A stretch of DNA of 64,000 bases, from NCBI RefSeq assembly GCF_004295485.1, contig NZ_CP036164.1, positions 2,976,001 through 3,040,000 on the forward strand, in the 5' to 3' direction. The notes below the pieces were generated by a model. The model was not told where the DNA came from. It was given only the letters and a program-made list of their open reading frames with translations, and searched no databases. A program made the translations under genes and the position numbers. Positions 18,457-25,657 of this stretch are shown here, piece after piece. The stretch's first letter is position 1, and the number at the start of each line of letters is the position of its first letter. The stretch is from Janibacter limosus (lineage in GTDB: Bacteria > Actinomycetota > Actinomycetes > Actinomycetales > Dermatophilaceae).

Positions 18457-19176
18457 ATGGCAGAGCTGCTGTCCCAGGAGGACTTCCGCGCCGCGCTTCA
18501 GGATGCGATCAAGGGTCGCGAGGCCTCGACCGCCAACTTCAGCAAGGCTTGGGCCGAGGGCAAGCTCGAGCGCAAGCACTTCGCCCGGTGGGCGGAGAAC
18601 CACTACCACTACGTCGGCTTCTTCGCCGACTACCTTGGCCTCGTCTACCGCAACACCCCGGACAGCCACAAGGACGCCAAGGACTTCCTCCTGCAGAACA
18701 TGTACGAGGAGGAGCTGGCCGACATCCGCCACACGGACCTGCTGGTCCGCTTCGCGGAGGCCTGCGGAACCACGGCCGAGCGCATCGAGGACCCGCGCAA
18801 CATGAACGCCGTGACCCGCGGGCTGCAGGCCTGGTGCTACCAGATCGCCGACCGCGAGCACTACGTCGTCGCGACCGCTGCACTCGTCGTCGGCCTGGAG
18901 TCTCAGGTCCCGCAGATCTACACCAAGCAGATCATCCCGCTGCGCGAGACCTACGGCTTCACCGAGGACGAGATCGAGTTCTTCGACCTGCACATCACCT
19001 CGGACGTCGTCCACGGCGAGCGCGGCTACCAGATCGTGCTCGAGGGCGCGGACACCCCCGAGCTGCAGCAGCGCTGCCTCGAGGCCGTGCGCATCGGCGC
19101 CGAGATGCGCTTCAGCTACACCAAGTCCCTCTACGACAGCTATGTCGCCGAGGACCTCGAGGCCGCCGCGGCCTGA
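18457..19176 (+). CDS. Haem-oxygenase-like diiron oxidase (CADD/PqqC-like)
   Basis: A 239-residue all-helical protein of the TenA/PqqC/CADD superfamily, often annotated TenA or PqqC. It carries all six ligands of a haem-oxygenase-like diiron oxidase at CADD-like spacing: E85 and H92 (EEELADIRH), E148 (GLES), then H179, D183 and H186 (LHITSDVVH). This argues for an O2-activating diiron enzyme rather than a thiaminase or PQQ synthase. It heads an operon with a Rieske ferredoxin and a reductase that could supply electrons. The start is ATG 18457 with AAAAGGTG just upstream; GTG 18448 lies within that site. The substrate is unknown. The ligand assignment is from my own alignment by eye to remembered CADD residues. 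Confidence 0.82.
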   Translation: MAELLSQEDFRAALQDAIKGREASTANFSKAWAEGKLERKHFARWAENHYHYVGFFADYLGLVYRNTPDSHKDAKDFLLQNMYEEELADIRHTDLLVRFAEACGTTAERIEDPRNMNAVTRGLQAWCYQIADREHYVVATAALVVGLESQVPQIYTKQIIPLRETYGFTEDEIEFFDLHITSDVVHGERGYQIVLEGADTPELQQRCLEAVRIGAEMRFSYTKSLYDSYVAEDLEAAAA

Positions 19177-19276
19177 CCGCACGACCACAGAGCGGGCGCC
19201 TGCCCCGGCGCCCGCTCTTGCTCTACCCACTTCCGCCCCGCCGGCCACCGGCACCACACCCCACAGGAGCAGGACG

Positions 19277-19627
19277 ATGAGCACCTGGCACGACGTCGGC
19301 AACGTCAAGGACCTGAAGCTGCGCAAGAAGAAGGCCGTGGAGATCGACGACACCCCGATCGCCCTCTTCTACGTCGGCAGCACGGTCTACGCCCTCAACG
19401 ACATCTGCATCCACGAGGAGCGCCGTCTCAGCAAGGGGACCCTCCTCTTCGGGAAGGTCATCTGCCCCGGCCACCAGTGGAAGTTCGACCCGGCCACCGG
19501 TGAGCCGGAGGACCAGGACGGGTGCCAGCCCACGTATGCCGTGCGCGTGGCCGAGGACGGAACCATCTCCGTGAGCCTCGACCCGGCCGCCAAGACCGCC
19601 GACTCGGGCGTGGTGACCACGGCATGA
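19277..19627 (+). CDS. Rieske [2Fe-2S] ferredoxin
   Basis: A 116-residue soluble Rieske ferredoxin of the type that feeds ring-hydroxylating and other oxygenases. The cluster ligands are C44-x-H46 and C63-x2-H66 (CIH and CPGH); the extra cysteines of high-potential Rieske proteins are absent. The ATG at 19277 follows AGGAGCAGGA. It overlaps the reductase gene by ATGA. In context it most likely carries electrons from the FAD reductase to the diiron oxidase encoded just upstream, with a 100-base gap between the two genes; this is inference. Confidence 0.92.
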   Translation: MSTWHDVGNVKDLKLRKKKAVEIDDTPIALFYVGSTVYALNDICIHEERRLSKGTLLFGKVICPGHQWKFDPATGEPEDQDGCQPTYAVRVAEDGTISVSLDPAAKTADSGVVTTA

Positions 19628-20856
19628 GCGAGGCGACCTCCCCCCTTCCCGCCGGCGTCGTCATCGTCGGTGGCGGCCAGTCCGCCGCCGTCGCGAGCCG
19701 CACGCTCCGCCGCAAGAAGTACACCGGACCGATCACCATCCTCGGAGCCGAGCCGCACCGCCCCTACCAGCGGCCGCCGCTGTCCAAGGAGTACCTCGCG
19801 GACGCCGGCTCCAGCATCGAGCTCCTGCCCGAGGACTGGACCACCACCAACGAGGTGATCGTGCGCACGGACGTGACCGTCGAGCGCGTCGAGCCCGGGC
19901 CCGTCGTCGTCACCACCGAGGGTGAGCGCATCGCCGCCGACGCGGTCCTCCTCGCGACCGGAGGCAGCCCCCGGATGCTCGGCGGGGCCACCGGCGAGCG
20001 GATCCACCACCTGCGCACCCGAGATGATGCCGACCGCCTCCGCGCCGCCCTGGGCAGCTCGTCCCGCCTGGCCATCGTCGGCGCCGGGTTCATCGGCGCC
20101 GAGATCGCTTCTGTCGCACGGGATGCGGGCGTGGAGGTCACCGTCATCGAGGCCGCCGACCAGCCGATGCACCGTGCCCTCGGAACCGACCTCGGTGGCG
20201 TCTGCGCCCGCCTCCAGCGCGAGCGGGGCATCGATCTGCAGCTGACCACGGCAGTACGTGCCGTGCACGAGAACGCGGACGGCGTGGTCGTCGAGACCGA
20301 CCGCGGCGACGTGCCCGCCGACCACGTCGTCGTGGCGATCGGGATCGTGCCCGACACCCGCGTCGCCGAGGCCTCCGGCATCGAGTGCGACAACGGGATC
20401 CTCGTCGACGCCTCGTGCCGCACGAGCATGCCCGGCGTCTGGGCGGCCGGTGACGTCGCCAACCAGGACCATCCCCTCGTCGACGGCCGCGTGCGGGTCG
20501 AGCACTTCGACAACGCGAGCAAGCAGGCCTCCGTGGCCGCTCAGTCGATGCTCGGTGCGGACATCACCAACTCCGACCCGCACTGGTACTGGTCGGACCA
20601 GTTCGGGGTGAACCTCCAAGGCGTCGGCCACCCCGAGCCCGGCGACGACATGGTCGTCCGCGGCGATCTCGAAGGCGCGAGCTTCACCGCCTTCTTCATC
20701 CGCGAAGGCGCTGTCTGCGCCGTCTTCGCCCTCAACGACGAGGAGACGGTCGGACTGGCGCGCGAACTCGTCAACATGGGCGCGAGCGTCCCCGTCGAAC
20801 TGCTCACGGATCCCGAACGGGATCTCTTCGAGGCCCTGGAAGGAGCCGCGTCATGA
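19624..20856 (+). CDS. FAD-dependent ferredoxin reductase
   Basis: A 410-residue NAD(P)H:ferredoxin reductase of the BphA4/HcaD class. An N-terminal FAD Rossmann fold (VIVGGGQSAAVASRTLR), an NAD(P) Rossmann fold (AIVGAGFIGAEIASVARDAG near residue 150), the GVWAAGDVAN FAD site near residue 275 and a C-terminal reductase domain are present. Length and architecture match the family. ATGA overlaps at both ends tie it tightly to the Rieske gene before it and the aldehyde dehydrogenase after it. It should reduce one or both Rieske proteins of the operon. Confidence 0.93.
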   Translation: MSEATSPLPAGVVIVGGGQSAAVASRTLRRKKYTGPITILGAEPHRPYQRPPLSKEYLADAGSSIELLPEDWTTTNEVIVRTDVTVERVEPGPVVVTTEGERIAADAVLLATGGSPRMLGGATGERIHHLRTRDDADRLRAALGSSSRLAIVGAGFIGAEIASVARDAGVEVTVIEAADQPMHRALGTDLGGVCARLQRERGIDLQLTTAVRAVHENADGVVVETDRGDVPADHVVVAIGIVPDTRVAEASGIECDNGILVDASCRTSMPGVWAAGDVANQDHPLVDGRVRVEHFDNASKQASVAAQSMLGADITNSDPHWYWSDQFGVNLQGVGHPEPGDDMVVRGDLEGASFTAFFIREGAVCAVFALNDEETVGLARELVNMGASVPVELLTDPERDLFEALEGAAS

Positions 20857-22298
20857 CCCGACTCAAGGGCAACTACATCGGAGGTGACTGGGTGTGGCCA
20901 GCCTCCGCAGCCTCCTTCGATCGCACCAACCCGGCGCGACCGGACGAGGTGGTCTCCACCGCTCCGGAGTCGACCAGCACCGATGTCGACGACGCCATCG
21001 CGCACCTGTCGGAGCACCGGCACGCGTGGGCCGCCACGTCGCCGGAGAAGCGCGCTGACGTCCTCGTCGCGGCTGCCGACATCCTCGCCACCCAGGCCCA
21101 GGACCTGGCCGTCGAGCTGGTCCGGGAGGAGGGTAAGACCCTCGCCGAGGCCACCATGGAGACGACGCGCACCCCTCAGAACCTGCGCTTCTTCGCCGGT
21201 GAGGCGCTGCGCATGACTGGCGAGACGTACCCGACCGGGGACGGCAGCCTCGTCTTCTCGCGTCGCGAGCCCGTGGGCATCGTCGCGGCCATCACCCCGT
21301 GGAACTTCCCGCTCAACATCCCCTCGCGCAAGCTCGGCCCGGCACTCGCCGCAGGCAACGCCGTCGTCTTCAAGCCCAGCGAGGTCACCCCGCTGATGGG
21401 TCAGCGCCTGGTCGAGGCCCTCGTCCAGGCCGGGGTGCCGTCCGGCGCACTCGCGCTCGTCCACGGACACGCCGACGTCGGTCGGGCGATGGTGGCCAAC
21501 GACGAGGTCGACGCGGTCACCTTCACCGGCTCCACCGAGGTGGGTACTGCCATCCACGGCGTCACCGGCGTCGACGTGCGGACCCAGCTGGAGATGGGCG
21601 GCAAGAACGCGCTCGTCGTGCTCGAGGACTCAGACCTCGACCGGGCCGCCGCCATCATCGCCAAGGGAGCCTTCGGGCTCTCCGGCCAGGCCTGCACCGG
21701 CACCTCCCGCGTCGTCGTGCACGAGGCGGTCGCTGACGAGCTGGTCCGTCGCATCAGCCAGACGGCCCAGGCTGCCCGCGTCGGCAACGGGCTCGACGAG
21801 GGCGTCACCTTCGGTCCGCTGGCCAACCGCGCCCAGATCGACAAGTTCTGCCACTACGTCGAGGGGGCCACGTCCCAGGGTGCCGTGCTCGTCGACCCGG
21901 ACGGTCATCAGGCCGACCCTCCGGGTGGCGGCTATTTCGTGCGGCCGACGATCTTCAGGGACGTCGACCCGCTCTCTGACCTGGCCCAGGAGGAGGTCTT
22001 CTCCCCTGTGCTCGCCTTCATCACCGTCTCGTCCTACGACGAGGCCGTGAGGGTGGTCAACAACACCAAGTACGGACTCTCGGCGGGGATCGTGACCTCG
22101 GAGATCTCACGCGCGATCCGCTTCTCCGAGGACGTCGCCACCGGTCTGGTCAAGGTCAACCAGGCAACCAACGGCATGGCCATGAATGCCCCCTTCGGCG
22201 GGATGAAGCACTCGTCGACACAGACCTTCAAGGAGCAGGCAGGCGCTTCGATGATGAGTTTCTACACCACCGACAAGACCGTCTACTTCACCCCTTGA
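20853..22298 (+). CDS. NAD(P)-dependent aldehyde dehydrogenase
   Basis: Oxidises an aldehyde to its acid in the cytoplasm. At 481 residues it has normal length, with the catalytic E247 (LEMGGKNALV) and nucleophile C281 (SGQACTGTSR), and PWNFPLNIPSRKLGPALAAGN cofactor motifs. It resembles the 2,5-dioxovalerate/succinate-semialdehyde branch, but its substrate cannot be fixed. It overlaps the reductase gene by four bases and is 17 bases from the second Rieske gene. In the pathway it would take the aldehyde released after oxidation by the upstream diiron oxidase; that order is inference. Confidence 0.93.
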   Translation: MTRLKGNYIGGDWVWPASAASFDRTNPARPDEVVSTAPESTSTDVDDAIAHLSEHRHAWAATSPEKRADVLVAAADILATQAQDLAVELVREEGKTLAEATMETTRTPQNLRFFAGEALRMTGETYPTGDGSLVFSRREPVGIVAAITPWNFPLNIPSRKLGPALAAGNAVVFKPSEVTPLMGQRLVEALVQAGVPSGALALVHGHADVGRAMVANDEVDAVTFTGSTEVGTAIHGVTGVDVRTQLEMGGKNALVVLEDSDLDRAAAIIAKGAFGLSGQACTGTSRVVVHEAVADELVRRISQTAQAARVGNGLDEGVTFGPLANRAQIDKFCHYVEGATSQGAVLVDPDGHQADPPGGGYFVRPTIFRDVDPLSDLAQEEVFSPVLAFITVSSYDEAVRVVNNTKYGLSAGIVTSEISRAIRFSEDVATGLVKVNQATNGMAMNAPFGGMKHSSTQTFKEQAGASMMSFYTTDKTVYFTP

Positions 22299-22315
22299 CC
22301 CGAGAGGAACACCAG

Positions 22316-22723
22316 ATGAGTGAGCACAGCGAGACCACCGAGGACCGGCAGCCGGCGGACGACGAGGTCGTCTTCCACAAGGTCTGCCGCAGCGGTCAGG
22401 TTCCGGAGGGTTATGTCCGGCGCTTCTACGTCGACGAGCTCGAGTGCGCCGTCGCCCGGCTCAAGGGCAAGGCGTACGCGACGAGCAACTACTGCACGCA
22501 CCTCGACTGCCTGCTGAGCAGCGGCAAGCTCCAGGACGACGGCATCCGGTGCTCCTGCCACGGCAGTGTCTTCGAGCTCGAGGGTGGCGAGCCGATCTAC
22601 CCGCCCGCCACGGCACCCATCGCCGTCTACCAGGTCAAGGAAGAAGAGGGAGAGGTCTACGTCGGGGTCAGCCGCAAGGACATCGAGCACGGCGGACCGC
22701 GCCGCAAGAAGCCTCGCGAATGA
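22316..22723 (+). CDS. Second Rieske [2Fe-2S] protein, high-potential type
   Basis: A 135-residue soluble Rieske protein. Cluster ligands are C60-x-H62 and C79-x2-H82, and it also has C65 and C81 (CTHLDC and CSCHGS), the disulfide pair characteristic of bc1-, b6f- and arsenite-oxidase-type Rieske domains. There is no membrane anchor or Tat signal. The operon thus encodes two Rieske proteins of likely different redox potential. The ATG at 22316 has a GAGAGGAA-type site upstream; the stop overlaps the next ATG (ATGA). The C-terminus is highly basic. Its partner is unknown. Confidence 0.88.
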   Translation: MSEHSETTEDRQPADDEVVFHKVCRSGQVPEGYVRRFYVDELECAVARLKGKAYATSNYCTHLDCLLSSGKLQDDGIRCSCHGSVFELEGGEPIYPPATAPIAVYQVKEEEGEVYVGVSRKDIEHGGPRRKKPRE

Positions 22724-24339
22724 CCTCAGCCACGACACCCGTCGCCCTCGGCCAGATGCAACAGGTCGTGCTGGGCCGATCCTGCGCGATCGCGTCCAGC
22801 CACCCGCTCATCACGGCCGAGGGCGCTCGGGTGCTCGCGGCTGGCGGCAATGCCATCGACGCCAGCCTGGCCATGGCGGCCGTCAGCTGGGTGGTGCTGC
22901 CCGGCCAGTGCGGCATCGGTGGCGATGTCTTCGCGATCGTCCGCGAGCCAGACGGTCGCGTGTGGACCGCGGGCGGCAGCGGCTACGGACCCGACGGTGG
23001 CACGCCCGACTTCTACCGGTCGCAGGGCCACTCCGCGATCCCCCTCACGGGCGCCCTCTCGGTGTCCGTCCCAGGGGCACCGGCCGCCCACGCGCTCCTG
23101 GCCGCCCATGCCCGCTGGGACCTCTCGCAGCTCTGGGCCAACGGGATCTCCTTGGCACGCAACGGCTTTGCGTGCACCAGCAAGAACCGCGCCGACATCA
23201 CCGAGCGTCAGGTGCCCCTGGCCGCAGACCCCTCGACGGCCGCGTGCTTCCTCCCTGACGGGCAGGTCCCCGCCGTTGGTCGCCTGCTGCACCAGAGCGA
23301 CCTGGCCGACACCCTCGAGGCCCTCGCCCGAGACCCGCTCTCCTTCTACCGAGGCGAGCTCGCCGACCGCAGTCTCGAGTTCCTGACGTCCGGGGGCGCA
23401 CCCTTCTCCGGTGACGAGTGGGCCGCCGGTGCCGCCCTGGGGGCAGAGCCGGCGATCAGCGTCCGGTACGGCGACCTGACGCTGCACCAGACACCGCTTC
23501 CTTCGGCCGGGTGGATGGTGCTGCACCAGGCCGGCCTGCTCGACGGGTCGCTCCCCGAGCTCGACCTCCTCGGGCCCCGGGCGTGCGCACTCTTCGCCGG
23601 GGCCGCACGCACCGCCTTCGACGATCGCTTCGCCGCTGTCAACGCGGACAACGAGGCGTGGCGGGAGCTGCTGGACCCGGAGCGGATCGCCGCTCAGCGC
23701 GTCGGCCTCGGGGCCCCGACCACGGCTGCGGTCCCTGCACGGATCGACGGCGACACGACGAGCACCGTGTGCGTCGACGACGAAGGCCGCACGGTGAGCT
23801 TCATCCACTCGCTCGCCTTCACCTTCGGCGCGCGCATCACCGTGCCCGGAACAGGTGTCGTGCTCAACAACCGCCTGGGTCGAGGCGCCTATCTGGTGCC
23901 CGGGCATCCCAACGAGGTCACTCCTCGGCGAAAGCCGCTGCACACCCTCAATGCCTGGATCGCGGACGACGCCGACGGCCTGCGCCACGCCGGCAACTGC
24001 CCCGGCGGCGACGGTCAGGTGCAGTGGAACATGCAGGTCATCAGCCACCTCGTGGACCATGGCCTGGACCCGCAGCGGGCGGTCTCGCTCCCTCGCCTGA
24101 CCGTCTTCCCCGGCTCCGACGCAGACGTCGTGGACGAGCCCTCGGAGGTGCGGGTCGAGGAGGGGCTGCCGCAGTCCACCCTCGAGACCCTGCGCATTGC
24201 TGGGCACCGCGTCCGGGAGATCCCGGTGCAGCGAGGCGGTCCCGGTGGATCCGCCTTGGCCATCTCCCGTGACCCGAGCTCCGGCGTCCTCTCCGCTGGG
24301 GCCGACCCTCGTATGGAAGGAACCGCTGTCGCATGGTGA
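22720..24339 (+). CDS. Gamma-glutamyltransferase family hydrolase
   Basis: A 539-residue N-terminal-nucleophile enzyme of the GGT/acylase family. The large-subunit pattern (SSHPLITAEGARVLAAGGNAIDAS, VPGAPAAHALL, FYRGELADRSLEFLTSGG) is followed by the autocleavage and nucleophile site at about T346/T347 in DTTSTVCVDDEGRTVSF, and GGPGGSALA near the end. The usual TTH is TTS here. There is no signal peptide, so it is cytoplasmic, unlike classical GGT. It could hydrolyse a gamma-glutamyl amide or another acyl amide of the pathway substrate. It overlaps its neighbours by four and seven bases. Confidence 0.9.
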   Translation: MTSATTPVALGQMQQVVLGRSCAIASSHPLITAEGARVLAAGGNAIDASLAMAAVSWVVLPGQCGIGGDVFAIVREPDGRVWTAGGSGYGPDGGTPDFYRSQGHSAIPLTGALSVSVPGAPAAHALLAAHARWDLSQLWANGISLARNGFACTSKNRADITERQVPLAADPSTAACFLPDGQVPAVGRLLHQSDLADTLEALARDPLSFYRGELADRSLEFLTSGGAPFSGDEWAAGAALGAEPAISVRYGDLTLHQTPLPSAGWMVLHQAGLLDGSLPELDLLGPRACALFAGAARTAFDDRFAAVNADNEAWRELLDPERIAAQRVGLGAPTTAAVPARIDGDTTSTVCVDDEGRTVSFIHSLAFTFGARITVPGTGVVLNNRLGRGAYLVPGHPNEVTPRRKPLHTLNAWIADDADGLRHAGNCPGGDGQVQWNMQVISHLVDHGLDPQRAVSLPRLTVFPGSDADVVDEPSEVRVEEGLPQSTLETLRIAGHRVREIPVQRGGPGGSALAISRDPSSGVLSAGADPRMEGTAVAW

Positions 24340-24770
24340 CCCCACCGCAGCTCCCACCCCCACCCCGACCCCAGGGGCACTACGTCCCCACGAGCCGGTC
24401 CGGTGATCTCGTCACCACCGCTGGGATGACGCCGCGTGTCGACGGCACCCTCGTCGTCACCGGACGGGTCGGTGAAGCCGTCGACCTCGACCGGGCCAAG
24501 GAGGCCGCCGTCATCGCGGTGTCCAACGCCCTGTCGGCTCTCGCCGAGGCGGCCGGTGGCCTCGATCGAGTCCGCAGCCTGCTGCGGATGACCGTGTACG
24601 TGCACGCCGCCAGCGGGTTCACCCAGCATTCCGCGGTGGCCGACGCCGCGACCGACACCCTCGCCACCTTCCTCGGCGGCCGTGGAGTGTGCGCGCGCTC
24701 GGCCGTCGGCGTCGCCAGCCTGCCGGGCGATGCCCCGCTCGAGATCGAGCTGACCGCCGTCATCTCGTGA
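24333..24770 (+). CDS. RidA/YjgF/YER057c family protein
   Basis: A small trimeric RidA-fold protein, 145 residues. Family members hydrolyse reactive enamine/imine intermediates or act as deaminases in catabolic clusters. Visible features are SGDLVTTAGMTP near the N-terminus, the A-L-S-A-L-A-E-A-A-G-G-L-D-R helix and VYVHAASGF. The start is ATG 24333, or GTG 24336, which overlaps the GGT stop as GTGA. It is the last gene of the operon, followed by a strong hairpin. It suggests that an enamine or imine arises in this pathway. Confidence 0.88.
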   Translation: MVTPPQLPPPPRPQGHYVPTSRSGDLVTTAGMTPRVDGTLVVTGRVGEAVDLDRAKEAAVIAVSNALSALAEAAGGLDRVRSLLRMTVYVHAASGFTQHSAVADAATDTLATFLGGRGVCARSAVGVASLPGDAPLEIELTAVIS

Positions 24771-24777
24771 GTGCACG

Positions 24778-24810
24778 GCCGAAGGGGAGACGAGTCGTCT
24801 CCCCTTCGGC
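24778..24810. terminator. Bidirectional hairpin terminator, CGAAGGGG type
   Basis: A perfect 16-bp stem with a single-base loop; the left arm is GCCGAAGGGGAGACGA. It sits between the convergent RidA gene and the small gene at 24820, so it probably ends both transcripts. Both arms contain the recurrent CGAAGGGG word. Confidence 0.85.
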
Positions 24811-24819
24811 ATGTCGAGT

Positions 24820-25077
24820 TCAGGAGGCGAAGATCTCCGCGGACTCGACGACCCGACCGAAGGCCGACCCGAAGCTCAGTGCGGTCTTGTGGTGCTCGGC
24901 GACGACGACGATGTGGTCATCGCTGATCTGCACCCGCTGCCGGCTGACGCCGGCGCCGGTGATCTCTTGGTTGACGCCGTTGTAGAGACGCAGGATCTCC
25001 TGCTTCCACTCCCCGATCGTGCGCGGCGACGGAGGTGACGGTGTCTCTCGGGGCCGGTCGGCCCCCTTCGTCGTCAT
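24820..25077 (-). CDS. Small protein of unknown function
   Basis: An 85-residue protein, MTTKGADRPRETPSPPSP followed by a compact domain (IGEWKQEILRLYNGVNQEITGAG and RVQISDDHIVVVAEHH). I do not recognise the family with confidence; the alternating hydrophobic pattern suggests a small alpha/beta domain after a disordered proline-rich start. It follows the GlcG/HbpS-like gene by 12 bases on the same strand, so the two are probably co-transcribed. It may be a partner or sensor in the same pathway, which is speculation. Confidence 0.65.
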   Translation of the reverse strand: MTTKGADRPRETPSPPSPRTIGEWKQEILRLYNGVNQEITGAGVSRQRVQISDDHIVVVAEHHKTALSFGSAFGRVVESAEIFAS

Positions 25078-25089
25078 CAGGTCGGTACC

Positions 25090-25542
25090 TCAGGTCGGGG
25101 GGTTGGCCGCGAGGTGCTCGGCGAGCGCCGCGATGGCAGCCGCACCGACGGCCTTGTCCTGCTCCCCGTTGCCGCCGGAGACACCAATGCCGCCGATGAT
25201 CTGCCCGTCGTACTCGAGCGGGAAGCCGCCGACGAAGATCGCGAACTTGCCGGGGAGCATGTGGCTGATCCCGAAGGCCTCATTGCCCGGGAGCGCCGGG
25301 CCGCCCGGCGCCTCGTTGAACTTGTGGGTCGCCCGCTCATGGCCGGCGGCGGTGAAGGCCTTGGCGATGGAGATGTCGACCCCGGTGAGGCGCGCCCCGG
25401 GGATGCGGTGCAAGGCGATGACATTGCCGCTCTCGTCGACCACGCACAGGGTCTGCTTCACCCCGATCTCATCGGCCTTGGCCCGGGCCGCCGCCAAGAT
25501 CGGCAGGGCGTCGTCGAGAGTGATGCGGTAGATCGAGTGCAT
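25090..25542 (-). CDS. GlcG/HbpS family haem-binding-like protein
   Basis: A 150-residue member of the GlcG/HbpS/DUF336 family. It shows the family blocks TLCVVDESGNVIALHRIPGA, AKAFTAAG and GGFPLEYDGQIIGGIGVSGG. Relatives bind haem or cobalamin or appear as accessory proteins in glycolate and diol catabolism. It has no secretion signal. The ATG at 25542 is preceded by AAGGAAAG. It is divergent from the PucR regulator, whose dyad operator lies between them, so PucR likely controls it. Its catalytic role is unclear. Confidence 0.85.
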   Translation of the reverse strand: MHSIYRITLDDALPILAAARAKADEIGVKQTLCVVDESGNVIALHRIPGARLTGVDISIAKAFTAAGHERATHKFNEAPGGPALPGNEAFGISHMLPGKFAIFVGGFPLEYDGQIIGGIGVSGGNGEQDKAVGAAAIAALAEHLAANPPT

Positions 25543-25610
25543 GGTCTTTCCTTCGAGGCGGAGTCGGGGGTCTGCCTCCACAGTGGCCGACCGCCCTCCA
25601 TGACTCAATG

Positions 25611-25651
25611 GACCAATAGCACGAAAATTGGTCGCTCCTGATGCGTAAACT
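25611..25651 (+). promoter_or_regulatory. PucR promoter with dyad operator
   Basis: GACCAAT (25611-25617) and ATTGGTC (25627-25633) form a perfect 7-bp inverted repeat with a nine-base spacer. TAAACT (25646-25651) lies six bases before the PucR ATG. The dyad reaches the -35 region, so it is a candidate autoregulatory operator that could also serve the divergent GlcG/HbpS-like gene. Confidence 0.65.
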
Positions 25652-25657
25652 GCACAA

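Noticed and set aside
18457-19176. Annotation as TenA thiaminase or PqqC
   Set aside because: The diiron ligand set matches the CADD/haem-oxygenase-like oxidase branch, and no thiamine or PQQ genes are near.
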